Shown: positions 6,049 to 11,805 of the stretch, piece after piece
Numbering within the stretch: the first letter of the stretch is position 1
How the letters are laid out: each line of letters begins with the position of its first letter
From: CAZYPU01 sp964649665
Lineage (GTDB): Bacteria > Omnitrophota > Gorgyraeia > JABMRN01 > RBG-13-46-9
Direction: 5' to 3'
DNA length: 16,623 nucleotides
NCBI GenBank assembly: GCA_964649665.1
Contig: CAZYPU010000023.1
Coordinates: forward strand, 1-16,623
The notes under the pieces: model-generated
Database searches by the model: none
What the model was told of the DNA's origin: nothing
What the model saw: the letters and a program-made list of their open reading frames with translations, nothing else
Made by a program: the position numbers and the translations under genes

Positions 6049-6969
6049 ATGATAAAGTTAGCTATAAAAATCGGCAAATTAAAACTTAAGAATCCGGTAA
6101 TTCTCGCCTCCGGAACGTGCGGTTTCGGCGAAGAAATAAAAGAAATCGTCGATATAAATAAGCTCGGCGCTCTTGTCACAAAGACGATCACGCTGAATAA
6201 AAGAGAGGGGAATGCCCCCCCGCGCGTTGCCGAGGCTCCGGCGGGGCTTCTAAACTCGATAGGCCTTGATAACGACGGGCTCAAGGATTTTATATTTAGG
6301 AAAATCCCGCGCCTCCGACGCCTGAAGATACCGGTTATCGTGAGCATAGCGTCCGGCAGTGTAGGCGGCTTTGTGAAGATCGCCGGAGAGCTCTCCGGCG
6401 CGCCGTGCGTCGGAGCCATAGAGGTAAATCTTTCGTGCCCCAACGTAATCCATGAGGGGACAAGATTTTCGCTTCTTGCGCAGGACGGAAAAGCCACGGA
6501 AAAAATAATCTCGAAATTGCGGAAAATAACGCGGAAGACACTGATAGCAAAACTTTCGCCCAATGTAACGGATATAAAAGAGATCGCGAAAGCCGCCGTT
6601 TCCGGGGGCGCCGACGCCGTATCCCTGGTGAATACGTATCCCGGCATGCTCGTTGACATTAATACCGGGAAGCCGAAACTCGGGAATATAACGGGCGGTT
6701 TAAGCGGCCCGGCCATAAAACCCCTTGCGCTAAAGTGTGTTTTTGATGTATATAACACTGTCAGGGTCCCCATTATCGGAACCGGCGGCATCATGAGCGC
6801 GGAGGACGCGATAGAATTTATTTTATGCGGGGCAAGCTGTGTCCAGATAGGCACGGCGAACTTCGTAAACCCCTCCGCGTCTTTAGAAATACTGGAAGGG
6901 ATAAAGAAATACTTGAAAGAGAAAAAAATAAAGAACGTAAAAATGCTAATAGGAAAACTAAAGACGTAA
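6049..6969 (+). CDS. pyrD: dihydroorotate dehydrogenase B, catalytic subunit
   Basis: This 306-residue FMN enzyme oxidises dihydroorotate to orotate. Class 1 features are ASGTCGFGEE (20-29), TKTITLNKREGNAPPRV (44-60; class 1B style), NSIGLDNDG (69-77), the active-site cysteine Cys130 in VEVNLSCPNV, and the FMN phosphate loop IGTGGIMSAEDAIEFI in the C-terminal third. The ATG at 6049 follows AAGGTGG (6034-6040) with good spacing; an in-frame ATG at 6028 lies inside the repeat end and is not favoured. Class 1B enzymes work as a heterotetramer with PyrK, whose gene is directly upstream. Confidence 0.95.
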   Translation: MIKLAIKIGKLKLKNPVILASGTCGFGEEIKEIVDINKLGALVTKTITLNKREGNAPPRVAEAPAGLLNSIGLDNDGLKDFIFRKIPRLRRLKIPVIVSIASGSVGGFVKIAGELSGAPCVGAIEVNLSCPNVIHEGTRFSLLAQDGKATEKIISKLRKITRKTLIAKLSPNVTDIKEIAKAAVSGGADAVSLVNTYPGMLVDINTGKPKLGNITGGLSGPAIKPLALKCVFDVYNTVRVPIIGTGGIMSAEDAIEFILCGASCVQIGTANFVNPSASLEILEGIKKYLKEKKIKNVKMLIGKLKT

Positions 6970-6973
6970 AAGA

Positions 6974-7007
6974 AACCGCCGCGGTTGATAAAGAAACCGC
7001 GGCGGTT
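6974..7007 (+). repeat. hairpin repeat before pyrF (copy 1)
   Basis: AACCGCCGCGGTT (6974-6986) and AACCGCGGCGGTT (6995-7007) form a perfect 13-bp stem with an 8-base loop (GATAAAGA). A near-identical hairpin stands before pyrE at 7684-7717. Both end exactly 13 bases before the proposed start codon. No U tract follows, so it is not an intrinsic terminator. Confidence 0.85.
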
Positions 7008-7020
7008 GAAGAGGTTAGTT

Positions 7021-7698
7021 GTGCAAAATAAACTGATAGTCGCATTAGATGTGGATTCTTTCGCCAAAGCGGAAAAATTGGTCGACACACTTTCTCCCTA
7101 TGTCAATATTTTCAAAGTGGGAAGCGAACTTTTTACCGCCTGCGGCCCCAAAATAATAGATCATATAAACAGGAAGAAAAAAAGAGTATTTTTGGACCTC
7201 AAATTCTATGATATACCGAACACCGTCGGGAAAGCCGTGCTCGCGGCTACAAAGCATAAAGTGTTTATGCTTACGCTTCATGCCTCCGGCGGGCCGGAAA
7301 TGCTAAAACACGCTCGAGGCGCGTTTCAGGGCATGAAAAAAAGGCCCCTGCTTATGGCTGTGACGGTGCTTACGAGCAAGGAAGAGCCAAACGCGAAAAC
7401 CAAAGTGCTGAATCTGGCGAAGCTGTCAAAAAAAGCCGGGCTAAACGGTATTGTATGCTCCCCCGGAGAAACGTGGCTTGTCAAAAAAGTATGCGGTAAA
7501 CATTTTATAGTGGTGAACCCGGGGGTTAGGCCGCCCGGGGCAAAGGCGGATGACCAGAGGAGAACGGCCACGCCGGCCGAAGCCGTTAAAAACGGCGCGG
7601 ACTTTATCGTTATCGGCCGTCCGATAACAGAAGTAGCGAATCCGGCACAAGCTGCGAAAAGCATTCTGGAAGAAATCGCCGAAAACCGCCGCGGTTGA
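7021..7698 (+). CDS. pyrF: orotidine 5'-phosphate decarboxylase
   Basis: This 225-residue TIM-barrel enzyme decarboxylates OMP to UMP, the last step of the pathway. Key residues are VALDVD (7-12), the catalytic Asp-Lys-Asp set in VFLDLKFYDIPNTVG (Asp59, Lys61, Asp64), TLHASGG in the middle, NPGVRP and the phosphate-binding GADFIVIGRPIT near the end. The GTG at 7021 after GAGG (7011-7014) gives the family's N-terminus. A TTG at 6985 would add 12 residues read from the hairpin repeat. The last residues (NRRG) and stop codon are encoded inside hairpin copy 2. Confidence 0.94.
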   Translation: MQNKLIVALDVDSFAKAEKLVDTLSPYVNIFKVGSELFTACGPKIIDHINRKKKRVFLDLKFYDIPNTVGKAVLAATKHKVFMLTLHASGGPEMLKHARGAFQGMKKRPLLMAVTVLTSKEEPNAKTKVLNLAKLSKKAGLNGIVCSPGETWLVKKVCGKHFIVVNPGVRPPGAKADDQRRTATPAEAVKNGADFIVIGRPITEVANPAQAAKSILEEIAENRRG

Positions 7699-7717
7699 TT
7701 AAGAAACCGCGGCGGTT
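7684..7717 (+). repeat. hairpin repeat before pyrE (copy 2)
   Basis: AACCGCCGCGGTT (7684-7696) and AACCGCGGCGGTT (7705-7717) form a perfect 13-bp stem with the loop GATTAAGA. The first arm encodes the C-terminus and stop codon of pyrF. Similarity to copy 1 (6974-7007) continues through a TAGTT just before each start codon. Confidence 0.85.
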
Positions 7718-7730
7718 AAATGGACTAGTT

Positions 7731-8306
7731 ATGAAAGAAACACGAATACTCGCGATGTTCGAAAAAACAGGCGCGATTTTAAAAGGCCACTTTAAGCTCT
7801 CAAGCGGCCTTCACAGCGCCGGGTATCTTCAGTGCGCGCGCGTCCTGGAACATCCCGAATATGCCGGAAAATTGTGCGCCGCGCTCGCCGATAGATTCAA
7901 GACAGAGAAACCCGACGTTGTAATAGCGCCCGCTGTCGGCGGCATCCTTGTTTCATACGAAGCCGCGCGCTCACTCGGCGCTAAAAGTTTGTTTACCGAA
8001 AGAGTGGACGATAAAATGACGCTCAGGCGCGGCTTTACGCTAAGCGAAAAAGACAAAATTTTGGTTGTCGAAGACGTCGTGACTACGGGGCTTTCCACTA
8101 AAGAAGTAATAGGGGTTGTAAAATCCTGCGGCTCGAAACTGATAGGCGTCGGCTGCCTCGTTGACCGCTCCTCAGAGAAGATTGATTTCGGTATGCGATT
8201 CGAAGCGCTCATAAAGATAGATATTCCCGCTTTTGAAGGCGCCGCGTGCCCGCTTTGCAAGAAAAAAATCCCCATCACTAAACCCGGCTCCCGTCCTACC
8301 GCTTGA
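7731..8306 (+). CDS. pyrE: orotate phosphoribosyltransferase
   Basis: This 191-residue PRTase couples orotate and PRPP to OMP. Evidence includes GHFKLSSGLHSAGYLQCARVL (19-39; PyrE N-terminal signature), PAVGGILVSYEAAR (about 68-81), TERVDDKMTLRRGF (about 89-102), the PRPP loop ILVVEDVVTTGLSTKEV (about 109-125), and the C-terminal CPLCKKKIPITKPGSR found in many PyrE proteins of this type. The ATG at 7731 gives the standard start, although the ribosome binding site is weak (TGGA). A TTG at 7695 would overlap the pyrF stop (TTGA) and add the same MIKKPRRL extension seen at pyrF. The gene ends inside the -35 box of the atp promoter. Confidence 0.95.
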   Translation: MKETRILAMFEKTGAILKGHFKLSSGLHSAGYLQCARVLEHPEYAGKLCAALADRFKTEKPDVVIAPAVGGILVSYEAARSLGAKSLFTERVDDKMTLRRGFTLSEKDKILVVEDVVTTGLSTKEVIGVVKSCGSKLIGVGCLVDRSSEKIDFGMRFEALIKIDIPAFEGAACPLCKKKIPITKPGSRPTA

Positions 8307-8331
8307 CACTGTGTCGTCTAATTGCTATACT
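8303..8331 (+). promoter_or_regulatory. sigma70-type promoter of the atp operon
   Basis: TTGACA (8303-8308) overlaps the pyrE stop codon; 17 bases later is TATACT (8326-8331; 5/6 match). Transcription would start near 8338, about 15 bases before atpC. No terminator is seen between pyrE and atpC, so readthrough from the pyr operon may also supply atp mRNA. Confidence 0.85.
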
Positions 8332-8352
8332 ATATAAGGATATAAAGGCACT

Positions 8353-8643
8353 ATGATGGATAATACTTTTAACGTAACCGTCGTCTCACCCGAGGAGCTG
8401 CTTTATAAAGGCGCCTCGCGCGAAATCATAGTGCCGGCCGAAGGCGGGATCATGAGCATTCTGCCGCGCCACGCGCCCCTTCTCACCGCTCTTAAAAAAG
8501 GAACCGTAAAGATTCTCGATGGATCTTCCGAGAAAAAATTCGAAATAGAAAGCGGCTTTATCGAGGTGTCCCGAAAAGAAGAGAAAGCGCCGGAGGACAG
8601 TTTCGCGAACCTGTTCGTAAGGACTGCGCGTGCCCAAAGATAA
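8353..8643 (+). CDS. atpC: F1 ATP synthase epsilon subunit, short form
   Basis: The 96-residue product matches the N-terminal beta-sandwich of the epsilon subunit, which sits on the gamma foot against the c-ring. The markers are FNVTVVSPEELLYKGASREIIVPAEGGIMSILPRHAPLLTAL (6-47) and the following strands up to GFIEVSRKE. The usual C-terminal pair of helices is missing (E. coli epsilon has 139 residues), so inhibition by an extended C-terminal arm should not be possible. Two ATGs (8353, 8356) are adjacent and the ribosome binding site is weak (AAGG). It is the first gene of the operon, far from atpD, its common neighbour elsewhere. Confidence 0.92.
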   Translation: MMDNTFNVTVVSPEELLYKGASREIIVPAEGGIMSILPRHAPLLTALKKGTVKILDGSSEKKFEIESGFIEVSRKEEKAPEDSFANLFVRTARAQR

Positions 8644-8839
8644 TATTTTTTATTATTTCGGCCTCGTTACACAGCTCGGGCTGGTCATTATTGTCACGAT
8701 TCTAGTGGGGCTCGGCATAGGATTGTTTCTGGATAAGCTGTTTCACCTTAAAGGGATATTTACGGTTGTGTTTCTTCTCATAGGGATAGCGGCCGGATTC
8801 ATGAACGCGTACAGGGAGATAATGAGGCAGAAGAAATGA
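8630..8839 (+). CDS. atpZ: AtpZ/AtpI-family small membrane protein of the ATP synthase operon
   Basis: The 69-residue product has two predicted membrane helices (about 9-33 and 42-61) with GLGIGLFLDKLFHLKGIFTVV between them. This fits the AtpZ (AtpQ) family encoded at the head of many atp operons and proposed to help assemble Fo or transport Mg2+/Ca2+. The GTG start at 8630 overlaps the end of atpC by 14 bases and the stop overlaps the next gene by ATGA. The family assignment rests on topology and the LDK motif, so it is less certain than the other subunits. Confidence 0.8.
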   Translation: MPKDNIFYYFGLVTQLGLVIIVTILVGLGIGLFLDKLFHLKGIFTVVFLLIGIAAGFMNAYREIMRQKK

Positions 8840-9231
8840 CAATCTGCGGCACGAGAGAAATTCCCCTCGAATACCTTATTTACAGAATAAATATTCTGAA
8901 AAAAACACTTTTCATAACGCTCGCGATTTCCCTGGCGGGCCTTTTTTTCTCAAGAAAATTTTCCACCGGGTTTTTTGTGGGAGGAGCCCTGGCGATGATG
9001 AATTTTTCGCTTCTTGCCGGGCACATAGCGAGGATGAGGGATTTTCCGGTTAAGGCCGCCAGGAGATACATAATCGGCAAGTTTCTCATTATGTACGCCG
9101 TAATGGCGGTTTTTCTTTTTATCGCGATAATGAAGGGAATGCCTGTCTTTATCGGGATGGCCACAGGGCTTCTTTCCGTCAAATTCGCGATATTTTTAGA
9201 CGAGGCACTGACTAATGCTAAGCGGCGCTGA
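8836..9231 (+). CDS. atpI: AtpI/AtpR-like membrane protein of the ATP synthase operon
   Basis: This 131-residue protein has four likely membrane helices (about 22-39, 43-63, 80-99, 102-122) and the motif FFVGGALAMMNFSLL (46-60), typical of ATP synthase subunit I. AtpI-type proteins are chaperones for c-ring assembly; the related AtpR is the third gene in N-ATPase operons. Its ATG overlaps the atpZ stop (ATGA), and its end overlaps the following c-like gene by 17 bases, suggesting coupled synthesis with the ring subunit. AtpI versus AtpR cannot be settled by eye. Confidence 0.8.
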   Translation: MTICGTREIPLEYLIYRINILKKTLFITLAISLAGLFFSRKFSTGFFVGGALAMMNFSLLAGHIARMRDFPVKAARRYIIGKFLIMYAVMAVFLFIAIMKGMPVFIGMATGLLSVKFAIFLDEALTNAKRR

Positions 9232-9472
9232 TTTACTTACGATAGTGTGTTTCACCGCCGCCGGTATTTCGACGGGGTTGGGCGCGATAGGGACGGCCAT
9301 CGGCGTAGGCATAATCGGAGGCGACGGCCTTCAGGGCATAGGTGAAAACCCGAAAATGGAAGGCAGGCTTCTTCAGACGATGCTTATCGGGATGTCCATC
9401 GCCTCTACGACAGCCATATACGCGCTTGTCATTTCCGTGCTTTTGATATTTGTCGTTGGGCGGGGAGTATAG
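9215..9472 (+). CDS. atpE: c-subunit paralogue lacking the ion-binding carboxylate
   Basis: The 85-residue product has two membrane helices and clear c-subunit character: GAIGTAIGVGIIGG in helix 1 and TMLIGMSIASTTAIYALVISVLLIFVV in helix 2, nearly matching the second c gene. The key residue is changed. Where functional c subunits have Asp/Glu in helix 2 (AIAETTGIY in the partner), this one has Ser64 (SIASTTAIY; codon TCT at 9404-9406), and Val31 stands where the partner has Glu48. The cytoplasmic loop reads GENPKMEG rather than ARQPE. No acidic residue lies in either helix, so it cannot carry ions in the usual way. It may be a non-translocating ring member or an assembly factor. It overlaps atpI and ends four bases before atpB. 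Confidence 0.88.
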   Translation: MLSGADLLTIVCFTAAGISTGLGAIGTAIGVGIIGGDGLQGIGENPKMEGRLLQTMLIGMSIASTTAIYALVISVLLIFVVGRGV

Positions 9473-9476
9473 CGGG

Positions 9477-10205
9477 ATGCAAGGGATAGGCGAAATCGTA
9501 CAGAAGAGAATATTTCTGCCGTGGGCGAATTTAAGCGTGGATATAAATCCAAAAACGCTTATAACAACGTGGGCGATAATATTTTTCATACTCATCGCCG
9601 CGGTTTTGATAAGAAGAAGCATGAGAAGATCCCCGGGCAGGTTTTCGGCGGCGTTCGAACTCATGTACACGGGCTTCGAGGACATGGCGGTCGAAGCGCT
9701 CGGGCGTGACGCGCGGAAATTCACGCCGCTTATTTTCACGCTTTTTATATTTGTTCTTTTCTGCAACTGGGTGGGCATAATCCCGGGCCTTAAAAGCCCG
9801 ACGTACGACCTTAACACCTGCCTCGGCCTCGGCATTATGATGTTTGTGATATGCCATGCGAGCGCGATTCTGCATAAAGGCGTGAAAGAATACGTGTTGA
9901 GCTATACAAAACCGTTTTTTTTCTTTCTGCCTCTTAATGTCGTCGGTGAATTCGGGAAGGTCATCTCGCATTCCTTCAGGCTTTTCGGCAACATGTACGC
10001 CGGCGCGATCATACTTGCTTTGGCGGGGCCGGTAACCATCAAGGTTTTCGGCGCGTTGGATCTGCCGTCCTATAGCGCGTCGCCCGTTTTGCTGGTTTCA
10101 TATTTTATCCTGCAGGGATTTTTTGGGCTTTTTGTCGGAACCGTGCAGGCGCTGGTTTTTGCGCTCTTGGCGCTAACCTATATAGCGGTTTTAAGAGAAG
10201 TGTAA
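9477..10205 (+). CDS. atpB: Fo ATP synthase subunit a
   Basis: The 242-residue stator protein provides the ion half-channels beside the c-ring. The essential arginine is Arg168 in ISHSFRLFGNMYAG (163-176); Gln224 in GTVQALVFALLALTYI (221-236) is the partner position on the last helix. FCNWVGIIPG (95-104) and PLNVVGEFGK (152-161) are also typical. About five to six membrane helices are evident. The ATG at 9477 follows GGGGAG (9462-9467) and gives a standard N-terminus (MQGIGEIVQKRIF); a TTG at 9450 inside the preceding gene is in frame but less likely. It lies between the two c-type genes. Confidence 0.94.
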   Translation: MQGIGEIVQKRIFLPWANLSVDINPKTLITTWAIIFFILIAAVLIRRSMRRSPGRFSAAFELMYTGFEDMAVEALGRDARKFTPLIFTLFIFVLFCNWVGIIPGLKSPTYDLNTCLGLGIMMFVICHASAILHKGVKEYVLSYTKPFFFFLPLNVVGEFGKVISHSFRLFGNMYAGAIILALAGPVTIKVFGALDLPSYSASPVLLVSYFILQGFFGLFVGTVQALVFALLALTYIAVLREV

Positions 10206-10223
10206 AATAAGAGGGAGGTAAGA

Positions 10224-10523
10224 ATGGATATAGCACAGGCAGCCGAAGTTGCTAAACATACGGCTGAAACCATGCCGATAGACGGCAAGGTCATAATAAG
10301 GGCAGCGGCGCTTTTAGGCGCCGGCATATGCATGGGCGCCGGGGCCATAGGCCCGGGAATAGGCGAAGGCGTCGTAGGCGGAAAGACCTGCGAAGGCATA
10401 GCGAGGCAGCCGGAACTGCAGGGCGTCCTTACAAGGACAATGCTTATTGCGGATGCCATCGCCGAAACGACGGGTATTTACGCGCTCGTCATAGCGCTTT
10501 TGCTGATCTTTGTTGTAAGTTAA
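10224..10523 (+). CDS. atpE: Fo ATP synthase subunit c (functional, two-carboxylate type)
   Basis: This 99-residue protein forms the rotor ring. Helix 1 contains GAIGPGIGEGVVGG (40-53) and helix 2 TMLIADAIAETTGIYALVIALLLIFVV (72-98). The ion-binding carboxylate is Glu81; Glu48 occupies the Gln32 position of the Ilyobacter Na+ ring. This two-Glu arrangement matches the two-carboxylate Na+ site described for Fusobacterium nucleatum. Thr82 and Tyr86 fit the Ser66 and Tyr70 positions, and Pro44 the Pro28 position. Loop ARQPE (60-64) contacts gamma/epsilon. Asp77, one turn before Glu81, adds another acid. The N-terminus is about 16 residues longer than usual, and the start is firm (GGGAGG ending 7 bases before ATG). 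Na+ coupling is inferred. Confidence 0.94.
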   Translation: MDIAQAAEVAKHTAETMPIDGKVIIRAAALLGAGICMGAGAIGPGIGEGVVGGKTCEGIARQPELQGVLTRTMLIADAIAETTGIYALVIALLLIFVVS

Positions 10524-10554
10524 ATGAGGCCGAAAGGGGAGTTTTTCCCAATTT

Positions 10555-10653
10555 GTCATTCCGGGGAGAGCCGAACAAAGTGAGACTCGACGAAGAGTCT
10601 CAAGGAAAGATCCCTACCTGCCGGCAGGCAGGGATCGCTACGCTCAGGATGAC
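10555..10653. repeat. dispersed hairpin repeat (family A)
   Basis: Starts GTCATTCCGGGG and ends CGCTCAGGATGAC. Internal hairpins include GAGACT/AGTCTC and GATCCCT ... AGGGATC with CCTGCCGGCAGG inside. Together with the family B copy that follows, it fills most of the 180-base atpE-atpF gap. This is the largest gap between adjacent genes in the atp operon. Confidence 0.75.
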
Positions 10654-10664
10654 ACAAATAGGAG

Positions 10665-10699
10665 ATTGCTTCGCCCCGAAACTTCGGGGCTCGCAATGA
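10665..10699. repeat. dispersed hairpin repeat (family B)
   Basis: ATTGCTTCGCCCC and GGGGCTCGCAATGA are inverted ends around GAAACTTC, giving a near-perfect hairpin (CCCCGAA/TTCGGGG inside). It is a shorter relative of 1977-2022. It ends four bases before the atpF start codon, and the place where a Shine-Dalgarno would lie is repeat sequence. Confidence 0.8.
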
Positions 10700-10703
10700 T
10701 GAT

Positions 10704-11186
10704 ATGAACCTGAACTTTACATTAGTGCTGCAAATCTTGAGTTTTCTCATGCTTCTGGGGCTGCTCACAAAGATTTTATACGAACCGCTTGTAAAATATC
10801 TCGATGAGCGCGCGGACAGTATACGCAAACTCACCGAAGGCGCCGAGCGCAACAGGAAAGAGGCCGAAAGCTATTTTGAGACTTCCAGGAAAGAGCTCCG
10901 GAGCGCGAAGGAAGAGGCAGTGCGGCTGATAGAAGGGGCCATACGCGAGGCCGACAAGGAAAAGATTAAAACCATCGACGGAGCGAAAAAAGAAGCGCTT
11001 GCGATAATCGAGAGGGCGGAACTTGGCATAAAAAAGGAGATTGAGAAAGCAAAAGACGACGTCAAGGGAGATATTGCATCCTTATCCGTAGAGATAGCGA
11101 AGAAAATTCTTGAGCGCGAAATAAACGAAAAGGACCACGAAAAACTCATCAAGGAATCACTGAAGAGCATAAGCCGTGCAGGATAA
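10704..11186 (+). CDS. atpF: Fo ATP synthase subunit b
   Basis: This 160-residue peripheral-stalk subunit has one N-terminal membrane helix (about 5-25, FTLVLQILSFLMLLGLLTKIL), the typical YEPLVKYLDERADSI junction (26-40), and then a long, charged, alanine/glutamate-rich helix to the C-terminus that would form the b-dimer coiled coil. Length is normal (about 156-170). Only one b gene is present, so a homodimer is expected. The ATG at 10704 has no convincing Shine-Dalgarno, since a repeat abuts it. Its end overlaps the atpH start by 11 bases. Confidence 0.93.
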   Translation: MNLNFTLVLQILSFLMLLGLLTKILYEPLVKYLDERADSIRKLTEGAERNRKEAESYFETSRKELRSAKEEAVRLIEGAIREADKEKIKTIDGAKKEALAIIERAELGIKKEIEKAKDDVKGDIASLSVEIAKKILEREINEKDHEKLIKESLKSISRAG

Positions 11187-11733
11187 ATCAGAACTTTTAC
11201 ACGACAGGTACGCCAGGGCGCTGTTTGAATACGCCCGTGAAGAAAATTTCACGGACAAGGTCATGGAGGAGCTGGAAATCCTGAATCTTGAGTGGCTGGA
11301 AGACGAGGACTTCGACAAATTTCTGATACACCCTTTGATAAGCGCGGATGAGAAAAAATTCGCGATCACGCTCCTTGCCCAAAAGAAAAAATTTTGCATG
11401 GGCACCCTTAATTTTTTATATGTCCTTATAGACAACGGACGAGAAAACCTGATACACGCGGTATTTTTGAGATACAGGGATCTCTATGATGAATTAAAAA
11501 AGCAGGCAAGGGTATACGTGGAAACCCCGGTGCTTCTTGAAAAAGACGATAAGCTTTTTCTCATGGACGCGCTTACGCGCAAGTTCGGGAAAAAGATCAA
11601 TGTGGAAGTCAGGAAAAATCCTGCCCTTATAAGCGGCCTGTCAGTGCGGTACAAAGACAGGCTTTACGACTATTCAGCGAAGGGACAACTTGAACGCCTC
11701 GGCGAAATCCTTGTGAAAGGGGAAAGGGATTAA
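11176..11733 (+). CDS. atpH: F1 ATP synthase delta subunit (OSCP)
   Basis: The 185-residue product fits the delta/OSCP family, which joins the b stalk to the top of F1. The N-terminal helical domain begins LLHDRYARALFEYAREENF (7-25) and continues through HPLISADEKKFAITLL and FLYVLIDNGRENLI. The C-terminal signature is NPALISGLSVRYKDRLYDYSAKGQLERLGEIL (148-179). The GTG start at 11176 overlaps atpF. Its presence separates this operon from typical N-ATPase operons, which lack delta. Confidence 0.93.
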   Translation: MQDKSELLHDRYARALFEYAREENFTDKVMEELEILNLEWLEDEDFDKFLIHPLISADEKKFAITLLAQKKKFCMGTLNFLYVLIDNGRENLIHAVFLRYRDLYDELKKQARVYVETPVLLEKDDKLFLMDALTRKFGKKINVEVRKNPALISGLSVRYKDRLYDYSAKGQLERLGEILVKGERD

Positions 11734-11736
11734 AAG

Positions 11737-11805
11737 ATGAACCATTCGACCGCGCCCAGGGTTACCTTGAGCGATCGAATACAATCTAAAGGAGTCGAAG
11801 TATGA
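11737..11805 (+). other. atpH-atpA spacer with hairpin and possible 22-codon ORF
   Basis: ATTCGACCGC (11744-11753) and GCGATCGAAT (11771-11780) pair in 9 of 10 positions, giving a hairpin that ends 8 bases before the atpA ribosome binding site AAGGAG (11789-11794). A 22-codon frame begins with ATG at 11737, after a purine-rich tract, and its TGA (11803-11805) overlaps the atpA start codon as ATGA. The layout would allow translational coupling or mRNA processing to raise atpA output, but the ORF may be chance. Confidence 0.4.

Noticed and set aside
5868..6089. 73-codon plus-strand frame between pyrK and pyrD
   Set aside because: The translation (for example LRLLRSLRMTKK) is the dispersed repeat read as protein and overlaps both pyrK and pyrD.
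6974..7007. Hairpin before pyrF as an intrinsic terminator
   Set aside because: No U tract follows either this hairpin or its copy at 7684-7717, and both sit inside a single-direction operon.
5883..7088. 401-codon open frame on the minus strand
   Set aside because: It lies antisense to pyrD, the repeat and the pyrF start. Its translation is Ser/Phe/Pro-rich and shows no domain, as expected for a shadow of GC-biased codons.
9450..9476. TTG start for atpB
   Set aside because: It lies inside the preceding c-like gene and adds nine residues not typical of subunit a; the ATG at 9477 has a better-placed purine-rich site.
10328..10699. 123-codon plus-strand frame overlapping atpE and the repeats
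   Set aside because: It is out of frame with the clear c subunit, and its C-terminal part is repeat sequence.
1..10699. Dispersed repeats as a CRISPR array
   Set aside because: Copies are kilobases apart, vary inside and lie in separate gene gaps; there are no regular spacers or cas genes.
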